Shown piece by piece: positions 18,710-27,600 of a stretch of DNA of 64,000 nt. Under the pieces are notes generated by a model. That model did not search any database, was not told the origin of the DNA, and was given only the letters and a program-made list of their open reading frames with translations. Source of the DNA: an uncultured bacterium (GTDB lineage Bacteria; Actinomycetota; Coriobacteriia; Coriobacteriales; Coriobacteriaceae); assembly GCA_905214525.1 (NCBI GenBank), contig CAJMMN010000001.1, positions 152,849 to 216,848 on the forward strand, written 5' to 3'. The position numbers were made by a program, and so were the translations under genes. Numbering within the stretch: the stretch's first letter is position 1; every line of letters begins with the position of its first letter.

Positions 18710-19510
18710 ATGGCAGCACGTGCGGACAACGTTTCGCGTGTCGACCATGATGGAGTTACGTTGGTGGAGGGCGCGACATCCGATGTCCGCTTTGCCTTTA
18801 CCGAGCGCACCGGTGGCGTTTCTGAAGATGCGTACTCCTCGCTCAACCTGGGCTCGCATGTTGGCGATGATCCCTTTGCTGTTCAAGAAAATCGTCGTCG
18901 CGCGCTCGAGGCTATGGGTGCCGCCGAGTGCGAGCACAACCTGCTCGTTCCCAATCAGGTCCATGGTGACCATATCGTTGCGGTGACCTCGAACGGCGCC
19001 GATGACCTTGAGGACGTTCGCGAGCAGATTGCCGAGGGCTGCGATGCCATCGTCTGCACGGCACATGAGGTGCCCGTGATGCTCTGCTTCGCCGACTGCG
19101 TTCCCGTGGTGTTGGTGGCTCCCGGCGGTTTTGCCGTGGTGCATTCCGGCTGGAAGGGCACGATTGCGCGCATTTCCGCCAAGGCGTGCCAGGCGCTCTG
19201 CGATGCTGCCGGCTGCGATGCGAGCGACGTTTCCGCCTATATCGGCCCCCATATCTTGGCTGACGAATATGAGGTATCCCAGGAACTCATGGATCGCTTT
19301 GCCGTCGAGTTCTCTTGCATCGATGCGAGTGCCTCTCGCATGCTCGATCTTTCCGCTGCCATTTGTGAGGCGCTGGTAGATGCCGGTGTGGACGCGGATA
19401 ATATCGTGGATACCCAGCTTTCGACTGTGCGCCAGAATGACCGCTTTTATTCCTACCGTAACGAGGACGGCACCTGTGGGCGCCATGCTGCGATCGGCGT
19501 GATGCTATGA
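18710..19510 (+). CDS. pgeF: PgeF/YfiH multicopper-fold enzyme (laccase-domain, purine nucleoside-active)
   Basis: DUF152/YfiH family. Members cleave purine nucleosides with phosphate, and E. coli PgeF edits a D-Ser precursor in peptidoglycan. The 266 residues from ATG 18710 (AGGAGG upstream) include RTGGVSEDAYSSLNLG, VPNQVHGD, CFADCVPVVL and VVHSGWKGT, which carry the Zn-binding His/Cys residues of the family. Orthologues often follow ftsZ and precede yggS. Here the gene's last four bases (ATGA) overlap pstS, so it appears to be the first gene of the phosphate operon. Confidence 0.88.
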   Translation: MAARADNVSRVDHDGVTLVEGATSDVRFAFTERTGGVSEDAYSSLNLGSHVGDDPFAVQENRRRALEAMGAAECEHNLLVPNQVHGDHIVAVTSNGADDLEDVREQIAEGCDAIVCTAHEVPVMLCFADCVPVVLVAPGGFAVVHSGWKGTIARISAKACQALCDAAGCDASDVSAYIGPHILADEYEVSQELMDRFAVEFSCIDASASRMLDLSAAICEALVDAGVDADNIVDTQLSTVRQNDRFYSYRNEDGTCGRHAAIGVML

Positions 19511-20343
19511 GAAAGATCGTATCGGTCCTGAGCGCCGCTGTGCTTACGCTTACGCTGTGCGCCTGTTCTTCGGGATCTTCTACCTCTTCCATTACCGTGG
19601 CCGGCTCCACGACCTGCCTTCCTATCGCCGAAATTGCGGCAGAGGGCTTTAAGGAGGAGACCGGCATCGACGTGCTCGTTTCCGGTTTGGGCTCTTCCGC
19701 TGGCATCGAAGCCGTCAGCGCTGGCACGGCCGATATCGCCAGCTCCTCCCGTGGACTCAATGCCGACGAACAGGATCTGGGCCTGACTCCCATCGTCATT
19801 GCCCACGATGGTATCGCGGTCATCGTGAACGACGATAACCCGGTCGATAACCTCTCGACCGAGCAGCTCCGCGATATCTATGCCGGCAAGATTACTAATT
19901 GGAAAGAGGTCGGTGGCGAGGACCTGAAGATTCAGGTCATCAACCGAGACGAGGCATCCGGCACGCGTGAAGCATTCCGCACCATCGTGATGGACGGCAC
20001 CCCGTTCGATCGCCGCTCGGCCGTTCTTTCGGGCACGGGCCAGGTGCGCGACGTGGTATCTCGTTCGCACGGTGCCATTGGCTACATTTCGCTGGGCTTC
20101 GTCGATAGCCTCAACGCCAAGACCTCGGTCAAGGCCGTCTCGGTCAATCATGTTGAGGCGTCCGAGAAGACGGTCGCGAGCGGCGGCTATCCCATCTCAC
20201 GCGACCTTTACTTCTTTGTGAAGGGTGCGCCTTCGCAGCAGGCGCAGGATTACATCGACTATGTGACGTCCGAAAAGATGGACAAGCAGATTCGCGAGGC
20301 GGGCTTTATCCCCGTCACCAACGACGAGAAGGGGAGTGAGTAG
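19507..20343 (+). CDS. pstS: Phosphate ABC transporter substrate-binding lipoprotein
   Basis: Surface lipoprotein that captures phosphate for PstCAB. The 278 residues begin with a lipoprotein signal peptide ending in the lipobox LCAC (Cys19-Ala-Cys region), followed by the PBP-like fold with the phosphate-binding loops AGSTTCLPI and ASSSRGLN and the DEASGTREAF segment. The start overlaps pgeF by four bases (ATGA), which argues for translational coupling, and pstC follows immediately. Confidence 0.95.
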   Translation: MRKIVSVLSAAVLTLTLCACSSGSSTSSITVAGSTTCLPIAEIAAEGFKEETGIDVLVSGLGSSAGIEAVSAGTADIASSSRGLNADEQDLGLTPIVIAHDGIAVIVNDDNPVDNLSTEQLRDIYAGKITNWKEVGGEDLKIQVINRDEASGTREAFRTIVMDGTPFDRRSAVLSGTGQVRDVVSRSHGAIGYISLGFVDSLNAKTSVKAVSVNHVEASEKTVASGGYPISRDLYFFVKGAPSQQAQDYIDYVTSEKMDKQIREAGFIPVTNDEKGSE

Positions 20344-20344
20344 C

Positions 20345-21271
20345 ATGGAAGCACAGGAAAACTCCCAGACTGAGCAGAATGGTCAGGCGCCCAAGAAGCG
20401 CGAGCTGGCGCTCGTATCGCGCAGCACCTATATCAAGGAGAAGGCGCTGCAGTGGATCTTCTTTGCCTGCGCGTTCTTGGCGGTTGTTACCGTCATCCTG
20501 ATTTTTGTCTTTACCACGTACTCGGCGCTGCCCGTCTTTACCGACATCGGTCTGGCGGACTTCTTTAGCTTTACGTGGGCGCCCTCTGAGGGTCACTACG
20601 GCATCGTGTCGCTGCTTGCCGGCTCGGGTCTGGTGACCGTCGGCGCGCTCGCCATGGGTGTGCCCCTAGGCGTGGGCACGGCCGTGTATCTGGTCGAGAT
20701 CGCCAGCAAGCGCGTGCGCAAGCTCATCAGCCCTGCCGTTGACCTGTTGGCCGGCATCCCTTCTATCATCTATGGCTTCTTTGGCATGATCATCATCCGC
20801 CCGTTTATCGCACAACTGACCGGCGGTCTTGGTTTTGGCGCGCTGACGGCGTGGTTCGTGCTCGCCATTATGATCGTGCCCACCATCACGACGCTTACCA
20901 TCGATGCTCTCAATTCCATTCCCATGGGCATTCGCGAGGCATCGTATGCCATGGGCGCCACCAAGTGGCAGACTATCTATAAGGTCGTGTTACCTGCCGC
21001 CAAGCTGGGTATCGTGGATGCCATCGTGCTGGGTATGGGCCGTGCCATCGGCGAGACCATGGCCGTGCTCATGGTCGTGGGTAACGCCCCGGTTATTCCC
21101 GACAGCATTGCGAGCCCCATCTCGACGCTCACGAGCCAGATTGCGCTCGACATGAGCTATTCCTCGGGTCCGCATCGCTCGGCGCTGTTCGGCATGGGCG
21201 TGGTCCTGTTTATCATTTCCGCCACGCTGGTGGGCATCGTCCGCCTGGTTTCCAAGAAGAAGAGGGGGTAG
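20345..21271 (+). CDS. pstC: Phosphate ABC transporter permease PstC
   Basis: First membrane permease of the Pst importer. From ATG 20345 (GGGGAG upstream) the protein has 308 residues and about six membrane helices, with the ABC permease coupling loop EASYAMGATKWQTIYKVVLP (about 198-217). An in-frame GTG nine bases earlier is possible. It lies one base past the pstS stop and three bases before pstA. Confidence 0.95.
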   Translation: MEAQENSQTEQNGQAPKKRELALVSRSTYIKEKALQWIFFACAFLAVVTVILIFVFTTYSALPVFTDIGLADFFSFTWAPSEGHYGIVSLLAGSGLVTVGALAMGVPLGVGTAVYLVEIASKRVRKLISPAVDLLAGIPSIIYGFFGMIIIRPFIAQLTGGLGFGALTAWFVLAIMIVPTITTLTIDALNSIPMGIREASYAMGATKWQTIYKVVLPAAKLGIVDAIVLGMGRAIGETMAVLMVVGNAPVIPDSIASPISTLTSQIALDMSYSSGPHRSALFGMGVVLFIISATLVGIVRLVSKKKRG

Positions 21272-21274
21272 GCT

Positions 21275-22180
21275 ATGTCCGATTCCGTTGACACGACGGT
21301 CGATACGACCTCGTCGCGCGAGCGCATCAAGCGTGCCCTTTCCCACGGCAAGAAGGGCCGCATCAACAAGGACCTGTCCAACAAGATCATGCTTGGCGTG
21401 TTCCGTGCCGCGGCATACATCACCACGCTGGTGCTGGTCGCTATCATCGCCTACGTGGTCATCAACGGCCTGCCACACATCTCGCTCGACTTTATCTTCG
21501 GTTGGCCCCAGGGCGTCAACGCCGAGGGCGGTATTTGGCCCACGATCGTCTCGACCGTCTATGTGACGGCGCTCGCCATGCTTATCTGCACGCCGATCGC
21601 TGTGCTGGCAGCCGTCTATCTGGCCGAGTACGCCAAGCAGGGCAAGATCGTCGAGCTCATTCGCTACGCTGCTGACGCTTTGGCCTCGGTGCCCTCCATC
21701 GTTATGGGCCTGTTTGGCTACGCCTTGTTTGTCGAGGCCATGGGCCTGGGCCTTTCGATGGTCTCGGCCGCTCTGGCGCTCGCGCTCTTGATGCTTCCCA
21801 TCGTCATGCGCACCACCGAAGAGGCCATTCGCGCCGTCCCGCGCTATATCCGTTGGGGCGCGTACGGCCTGGGCGCCACCAAGTGGCAGGTTGTCTCCAA
21901 GATTGTGCTTCCTTCTGCCTTTGGCCGTATTGCCACGGGCATTGTCCTTGCCATCGGCCGTGCCATTGGCGAGACCGCCGTGGTGCTCTACACCATGGGC
22001 CAGGCCATCAATCTACCTATCTCGCCGCTCGATTCCGGCCGTCCCATGACCGTTCACCTGTACCTGCTTGCCAACGACGGCATCAACATGAACGCAGCCT
22101 ACGGCACCGCGCTCTTGCTGATGGTGATCATTCTGGCCTTCAACCTGTTTGCGCGCTTCCTGTCGCGCAAGCGTCGCTAG
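21275..22180 (+). CDS. pstA: Phosphate ABC transporter permease PstA
   Basis: Second Pst permease, 301 residues, with a hydrophilic N-terminal 45 residues and six helices. The coupling loop AYGLGATKWQVVSKIVLP and the RAIGETAVVLY segment are typical. GAGGGGG precedes the start. It partners PstC and is followed by the ATPase after 12 bases. Confidence 0.95.
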   Translation: MSDSVDTTVDTTSSRERIKRALSHGKKGRINKDLSNKIMLGVFRAAAYITTLVLVAIIAYVVINGLPHISLDFIFGWPQGVNAEGGIWPTIVSTVYVTALAMLICTPIAVLAAVYLAEYAKQGKIVELIRYAADALASVPSIVMGLFGYALFVEAMGLGLSMVSAALALALLMLPIVMRTTEEAIRAVPRYIRWGAYGLGATKWQVVSKIVLPSAFGRIATGIVLAIGRAIGETAVVLYTMGQAINLPISPLDSGRPMTVHLYLLANDGINMNAAYGTALLLMVIILAFNLFARFLSRKRR

Positions 22181-22192
22181 TTAAGGAGTCCC

Positions 22193-22996
<804 letters not shown>

Positions 22997-23088
22997 TCGG
23001 TGCGACTAGTCCCAAGCCGATCGGACCTGGTCCGGTGCGTATTCACTGTGCGGGCTGCATGACCGCACCCAACTGATTGGAGTGAACC

Positions 23089-23946
23089 ATGCGCAAACTG
23101 TTTTCCCGTCAGCTCGTCGAGGCCCGTCACGAGATGCTGAGCATCTATGAGGCCGTCGATCTGGCTCTCCACGATGCCGTGAAGGCCTATGTGACCGACG
23201 ACCGCAAGCTCGCCACCAAGACCAAGAAACGTACGCTTTCGATTGACGCGCGCTGCGCCAACCTGGAGGCCGTCTGCTACAACCTGATCGCCACGCAGTC
23301 ACCGGTCGCCTCCGACTTCCGCCTGCTTCAGACGATCATCTACGTCGACTTTAACCTGCAGCGCATGACCGATAAGGTTCGCCAGATCTGCCGCGCCACG
23401 CGTCACATGGTCAAGGCCGACATCTCGCTGCCCCAGGAGCTCGTCGGTACGGTTGAGGCCGAGGCCGAAGCTGTTTACCAGGTGCTGGGCTCTTCGCTTT
23501 CTGCGCTCGTCACCAATGACATGTCCATCATCTGCAACCTGGCCGTCGAGGACGAGCCAGTGCACGCCGCCTACGAGAAGTTCTTCCGCACCTTTAACCG
23601 TATGGATACGGGCGACTTTATGGACGACGACAGCAACTATGACGACCTGCGCCGCGCCATCATGGTTTCGCGCTACCTCGATCGCATCGCTTCCATTTCC
23701 ATCGATGCCGCTTGCCGTCTGACCTTCCTGTTGACTGGTCAGCGTATGAACGCCGGCGATATCGCCCGCACTGATGAGGACGAGCTCGAGAGCATGCGCG
23801 TGCCTTCGGGCGAGGGTGTTATCATGAGGCCCGCCGTCGCCGCGCGCTACGTTGCCAAGGTGCCCGCCAACGAGGTCAGCGAGGGTCTTCGCTACCTGCT
23901 CGATCATCTTGAGGACGAGGACGATGGCGAGGACGACGAGGAGTAA
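23089..23946 (+). CDS. phoU: Phosphate signalling protein PhoU
   Basis: PhoU represses the Pho regulon and curbs Pst activity when phosphate is plentiful. The 285 residues begin with the tandem three-helix PhoU bundles (about 1-105 and 110-220). The protein is longer than the usual 215-230 residues: a tail of about 60 residues ends in a highly acidic stretch (HLEDEDDGEDDEE). It is last in the pst operon, 92 bp after pstB, and is followed by a stem-loop. Confidence 0.93.
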   Translation: MRKLFSRQLVEARHEMLSIYEAVDLALHDAVKAYVTDDRKLATKTKKRTLSIDARCANLEAVCYNLIATQSPVASDFRLLQTIIYVDFNLQRMTDKVRQICRATRHMVKADISLPQELVGTVEAEAEAVYQVLGSSLSALVTNDMSIICNLAVEDEPVHAAYEKFFRTFNRMDTGDFMDDDSNYDDLRRAIMVSRYLDRIASISIDAACRLTFLLTGQRMNAGDIARTDEDELESMRVPSGEGVIMRPAVAARYVAKVPANEVSEGLRYLLDHLEDEDDGEDDEE

Positions 23947-23983
23947 GTAGCCCCGTTCGTCGAAAGATTGTAAATACCTAAGT

Positions 23984-24020
23984 GAGCGCGGCCTTGCACA
24001 TGCGGGGCCGCGCTCTTGCG
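23984..24020 (+). terminator. Stem-loop after phoU
   Basis: A perfect 10-bp stem (GAGCGCGGCC, 23984-23993, with GGCCGCGCTC, 24006-24015) closes a 12-nt loop. Only two T follow, so termination may be partial. Confidence 0.5.
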
Positions 24021-24065
24021 TTAGCATGGGACTACTTGTTTGGCTGTCAGCGGAGGCGATTGGCA

Positions 24066-24803
24066 ATGGATAACTATTTGGATTTGATGCGCGCTCGCCG
24101 CGAGCAGATTCTGGAACGTTTTTATGCGGCGCTCGATCGCGCGGGCCGCCCCCACGACGCCGCGCGCCTCATTGCCGTGTCCAAGACCGTTGGTGTCGAT
24201 GAGACTGTTGCTGCCATCCAGGCGGGGTATCGCCATTTTGCCGAGAACCGCCCGCAGGAGCTGGTTCGCAAGCTCACGGGTCTGGCGGAGCATCCGGAGC
24301 TGCCCGAGGTGCGCTTCGATATGATCGGCAACCTGCAGACCAATAAGATCAATGCGGTGCTGGGCTCAGCCGAGCTGATTCACTCGGTGGGTTCGCTGCA
24401 TCTGGCACAGGCGATCTCGAGCCGTGCTGTCCGCAAGATTGAGGCAGGCGAGCTCGCCGGCCCCCAGCGTGTGCTCATCGAGGTCAATGTGAGTGGTGAG
24501 GAGTCGAAGGGAGGCTTTTCGCCCGATGAGATTCGCGCCGCCGCGGGTGAGCTTGCGGAACTTGAGGGAATTTGCGTACAGGGGCTTATGACTATGGCGC
24601 CCCGGGGGAATAAGGATGTGGCACGCCGCACCTTTGCGGGGCTTCGTGAGCTGAGGGATGAGCTGGAGGCTGCGCATCCCGATTTGAACCTGCCTGAGCT
24701 TTCCTGCGGCATGAGCGAGGACTTTGAGCCTGCCCTTGAGGAGGGCTCTACGCTCGTTCGCCTGGGCAGGGTAGTATTTAGCCCGGAGTTTGCAGTAAAA
24801 TAA
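24066..24803 (+). CDS. PLP homeostasis protein (YggS/YBL036C family)
   Basis: Binds pyridoxal 5'-phosphate and helps balance B6 vitamers; no enzymatic activity is established for the family. The 245 residues from ATG 24066 (GGAGG upstream) form an alanine-racemase-like barrel with the PLP lysine in LIAVSKTVGVDE (about residue 39), FAENRPQELVRK, FDMIGNLQTNK and the C-terminal LSCGMSEDFEPAL. In actinobacteria this gene typically sits between ftsZ/pgeF and sepF; here the pst operon is inserted between them. Confidence 0.92.
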   Translation: MDNYLDLMRARREQILERFYAALDRAGRPHDAARLIAVSKTVGVDETVAAIQAGYRHFAENRPQELVRKLTGLAEHPELPEVRFDMIGNLQTNKINAVLGSAELIHSVGSLHLAQAISSRAVRKIEAGELAGPQRVLIEVNVSGEESKGGFSPDEIRAAAGELAELEGICVQGLMTMAPRGNKDVARRTFAGLRELRDELEAAHPDLNLPELSCGMSEDFEPALEEGSTLVRLGRVVFSPEFAVK

Positions 24804-24863
24804 GGCTCTGAAGTGCGCACTGATTATCGGGGCGCCTGCACTAAACCGCGAGAGGACACAACC

Positions 24864-25586
24864 ATGGGCTTCCTTGACGAGATTAAAAATAAGATGCACC
24901 TGGGCGGCCAGCAGGGTTACGACCAGGGTTATGGCCAGGACGACGACTACGGCTACGATGACGGCTATGACGATAGTTATCAGGGCAACGGCTACGGCGG
25001 TGCTTCGGGCGAGGGCTTCTACACCCAAGACGAGCCGAGCAACGGCCTGCTTGGTCAGACGCGCCGCGGTGAAGCTGAGTCGGTTGCCGTGTATACGCGC
25101 TCCGGTCAGCTGGTCGGCGATGACTCCCGCCATGCCACGACGTATAACCCGCCTTCGCGCTCGCAGGACAGTGTTGCGAGCGGTTATCGTCCTGGTGCCT
25201 ATGACACGCCGTCGAGCTACGCCGAGAACACCCGCGCCCGTGCCGCCGCTGCACCCGCGCCTGCACCGAGCGATGCCTCGGCCTATGCGAGCAATATCAT
25301 CAACGCCACGCCGCAACTGCCGGCCTATGTCCTGCGCCCCGAGAGCTATGACGACGTGGAGACCGTGGTGCGCCGCGTTCGCACCAAGCAGCCTGTCGCA
25401 CTGATTTTTGTGGGCGTACGCACCGAAGTTGCCAAGCGCGTCTTGGACTTCTCTTACGGCTTTGCCTGCGGTCTGGGCGCCACGGTCAAGGAGGTAGGCG
25501 ACCGCGTGTTCATGGTGCTGCCCGCCGGTTGCGAGGTCAAAGATTCCGATCTCAAGAAGCTTCGTGCCGACGGCTACCTTAAGTAA
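24864..25586 (+). CDS. sepF: Cell division protein SepF
   Basis: SepF anchors FtsZ to the membrane in bacteria lacking FtsA. The 240 residues from ATG 24864 begin with the amphipathic membrane-binding helix MGFLDEIKNKM, continue through a long low-complexity linker rich in Gly, Tyr, Asp, Ser and Ala (about 12-150, including a repeated YDDGYDD-type stretch), and end with the SepF dimer domain (about 155-240, PESYDDVETVVRRV to VFMVLPAGCEV). The linker is longer than in Bacillus SepF. YggT follows after about 20 bp. Confidence 0.93.
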   Translation: MGFLDEIKNKMHLGGQQGYDQGYGQDDDYGYDDGYDDSYQGNGYGGASGEGFYTQDEPSNGLLGQTRRGEAESVAVYTRSGQLVGDDSRHATTYNPPSRSQDSVASGYRPGAYDTPSSYAENTRARAAAAPAPAPSDASAYASNIINATPQLPAYVLRPESYDDVETVVRRVRTKQPVALIFVGVRTEVAKRVLDFSYGFACGLGATVKEVGDRVFMVLPAGCEVKDSDLKKLRADGYLK

Positions 25587-25607
25587 AGACAAGACGAGGA
25601 GATTCCC

Positions 25608-25889
25608 ATCAACATCTACACTATCGTCCAGCTGGTCAACACGCTGTTCAACTTCTATTCCACGCTCATTGTCGTCTACTGCTTTATGACGTGGATTCCC
25701 ATGAAGCAGGGTGGTTTACTTCAGGATATTGCTGCGGTGCTCGATAGCGTGTGCGGTCCGTGGCTCAACCTGTTCCGTCGTTTCATTCCGCCGATGGGCG
25801 GTATCGATTTTTCGCCGGTCGTTGCGATTATTGCGTTGCAGTTGGTGCAGAGGCTGGTTCTGCAGCTTCTTATAGGTATACTCGTATAG
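25608..25889 (+). CDS. YggT-family membrane protein, apparent ATC start
   Basis: YggT proteins are small two-helix membrane proteins beside sepF and divIVA in Gram-positive genomes; their function is poorly defined. Starting at ATC 25608 gives 93 residues, the family's usual length, with hydrophobic helices at about 3-27 and 65-93 around a WIPM...FRRFIPPMGGIDFSP loop. No ATG, GTG or TTG occurs in frame between the sepF stop and the internal ATG at 25686, and starting there would delete the first helix. GAGGAG lies six bases before the ATC, ideal spacing. Either ATC is used as a start or the genome carries a mutated ATG. Confidence 0.75.
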   Translation: MNIYTIVQLVNTLFNFYSTLIVVYCFMTWIPMKQGGLLQDIAAVLDSVCGPWLNLFRRFIPPMGGIDFSPVVAIIALQLVQRLVLQLLIGILV

Positions 25890-25950
25890 AACTGACTTTG
25901 TAACTTACGTCGGGCGTGTAGCGCCGAGGCGATGAAAAAGGAGACTTGTT

Positions 25951-26625
25951 ATGGCTATTACCCCTGCAGACATCCAGGCTCAGACTTTCTCTGAGGCCAA
26001 GCGTGGCTACGATCCTGCCGAGGTCGACGTCTTCTTGGAGACGCTGTCCTCCGAGGTTGACGCTATGCTCGCTAAGATCGTCGACCTTAAGGGTCGTCTG
26101 ACTGCTACCGAGCAGCAGCTTGCCGATGCACAGGCTCAGCTTGCCCAGGCTCAGGATGCCACCGCCCAGGCCGTTCCTGCCGCCCCCGTGGCTGCTCCCG
26201 CCCCTGACTTCTCCGCTCAGGAGCGCCAGATTTCCGCTGCCCTGATCGCTGCCCAGCAGACCGCTGAGACCATCGTCAACGATGCCAACGAGAACGCTGA
26301 GCGTATCCGCAACGAGGCTGACGCTAAGGCCCGCGAGGTTATCCGCCAGGCTCTGACCGAAAAGCAGGCCGAGCTCGAGGAAATCGATCGTCTCAAGGCT
26401 TCCCGTGAGGAGTTCAAGGCAGAGTATCTCAAGCTCATCCAGCACTTCATGGACGATGCCCAGAACTCCTTCCCGACCGACCTCATGGCCTCCACGCCGG
26501 TCGGTTCTGCCGCTTCTCCTGCAGTGACTGTTCCCGCCGAGCCGCTGCCCGTCGCTGACCCGGTTGTCCCTGTGGCCGATCCTTTCGCCCCGATCGACAA
26601 CTTTGCCGCTGACGACCTGGACTAA
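25951..26625 (+). CDS. divIVA: DivIVA-domain polar/septal scaffold protein
   Basis: DivIVA senses negatively curved membrane and organises poles and septa. The 224 residues have the N-terminal DivIVA region (MAITPADIQAQTFSEAKRGY, about 1-30, with the PAEVDVFLE segment), a first coiled coil (about 35-68), an Ala/Pro linker (about 70-90), a second coiled coil (about 90-165) and a Pro/Ala-rich acidic tail. AAGGAG precedes the ATG. It closes the sepF-yggT-divIVA block and is followed by a strong terminator. Confidence 0.92.
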   Translation: MAITPADIQAQTFSEAKRGYDPAEVDVFLETLSSEVDAMLAKIVDLKGRLTATEQQLADAQAQLAQAQDATAQAVPAAPVAAPAPDFSAQERQISAALIAAQQTAETIVNDANENAERIRNEADAKAREVIRQALTEKQAELEEIDRLKASREEFKAEYLKLIQHFMDDAQNSFPTDLMASTPVGSAASPAVTVPAEPLPVADPVVPVADPFAPIDNFAADDLD

Positions 26626-26653
26626 CATTCGGCCTACAATTTAGTGCCTAGAA

Positions 26654-26682
26654 AGGACCCGCAGCTTGCGGGTCCTTTTTTA
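26654..26682 (+). terminator. Terminator after divIVA
   Basis: A 9-bp perfect stem (AGGACCCGC, 26654-26662, with GCGGGTCCT, 26668-26676) and loop AGCTT run into six T. Confidence 0.9.
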
Positions 26683-26704
26683 TGACTGTGCCGGGGCGCG
26701 CATC

Positions 26705-26744
26705 ATAAAAAACCGAGCCCTGAACATAGTGGCGCAGAGCTCGG
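26705..26744 (-). terminator. Terminator after nitroreductase
   Basis: Read on the minus strand, a 10-bp stem (26735-26744 with 26713-26722, one G-U) is followed by six T. It terminates the nitroreductase transcript and lies 22 bp from the convergent divIVA terminator. Confidence 0.8.
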
Positions 26745-26792
26745 CGAACGGGTGAGCGGTCAAGGGTAGGTTTTAAGGCATGTCCTAAAAAT

Positions 26793-27323
26793 CTACTTGA
26801 GGAGGAAGTCGGGGAGGGGAATGGTGCGGGCCTCGCGATGCTCGGGATCGGCGATGTGGTCGGCAGGATAGCCACAGACGAGCATGTGATAGGGATAGAC
26901 GCCCTCGGGCAGGTTGAACTGCTCGTAGGCAAGCTCGGGCTTAAAATGGCACACCCAGCACGTTCCCAGGCCCTGCTCCTCGGCCTCCATCATCATCTGA
27001 TCGCAGACAATCGAAGTGTCGATGGCGCTGGAGTTCATCTGGTCATAGGGGCGCACCCAAGCGTCGTCGGTAACGCTGCAAATAAGGAAGATGAGCGGAG
27101 CGCCAAAGATGGACCCATCACGAGCAAACCGAGGCTGACAAGCAGCTGCCTTTTCCAGGAGCTCAGGCGTATCCAACACCATTACACGGGTTGGATGATT
27201 ATTGCAAGCAGAAGGAGCAATGCGCCCAGCCTCAACAATGGCATCCACCACAGCCTGCTCCACAGCCCGATTCTCAAAAGAACGACAAGAATACCGACCA
27301 CGAGCCAGATCCAAATACGCCAT
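26793..27323 (-). CDS. Nitroreductase-family flavoprotein
   Basis: FMN-dependent nitroreductase superfamily; substrates vary and cannot be told from sequence. The 176 residues carry the N-terminal RGRYSCRSFENRAVE (FMN phosphate-contacting RxSxR type), GRIAPSACNNHP, and C-terminal EEQGLGTCWVCHF with the VCGYPAD motif. GGAGGA precedes the ATG. It stands alone on the minus strand with a dyad about 46-104 bp upstream and a terminator downstream. Confidence 0.88.
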   Translation of the reverse strand: MAYLDLARGRYSCRSFENRAVEQAVVDAIVEAGRIAPSACNNHPTRVMVLDTPELLEKAAACQPRFARDGSIFGAPLIFLICSVTDDAWVRPYDQMNSSAIDTSIVCDQMMMEAEEQGLGTCWVCHFKPELAYEQFNLPEGVYPYHMLVCGYPADHIADPEHREARTIPLPDFLLK

Positions 27324-27368
27324 ACGAGTCCTCCAAAGTCAACGAATCAATCCAAAGCAAAACAAAGG

Positions 27369-27427
27369 GTACCCAAAGCAACATTCAACCAAACGCCCAC
27401 CGAATGCCAAAATGTTCAATTGGGTAC
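27369..27427. promoter_or_regulatory. Spaced inverted repeat upstream of nitroreductase
   Basis: Two 17-bp arms (27369-27385 and 27411-27427) match in inverse at 14 of 17 positions, keeping GTACCCAA and AACATT. They sit 46-104 bp before the nitroreductase start and could be paired operator half-sites or a leader hairpin. Confidence 0.3.
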
Positions 27428-27487
27428 TAAAGGCCCCCTCGGCCAAACCCCCATTACGCTATAACTATCAGCCAAAGTTCCAATGGT

Positions 27488-27595
27488 GGTACGTAAGGCG
27501 AAGGGCCGGCCACGGTTTACTTTCGAACGACTCTGCAAAGCAGCCGGAGTGAGAAAGCAAACCGTGGCCGGCCCTTCGCCGCCGGGACACGTACC
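27488..27595. repeat. Long near-perfect hairpin distal to the DUF47 gene
   Basis: Perfect 22-bp arms (27497-27518 and 27559-27580) contain the palindrome GGCCGGCC. An outer pair of 7-bp arms (27488-27494 and 27589-27595) and short inner stems (CTTTC/GAAAG, ACTC/GAGT, CTGC/GCAG) extend the fold to a hairpin of about 108 nt. It ends six bases from the DUF47 stop. No T-run follows on the minus strand. Confidence 0.75.
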
Positions 27596-27600
27596 CCCAA

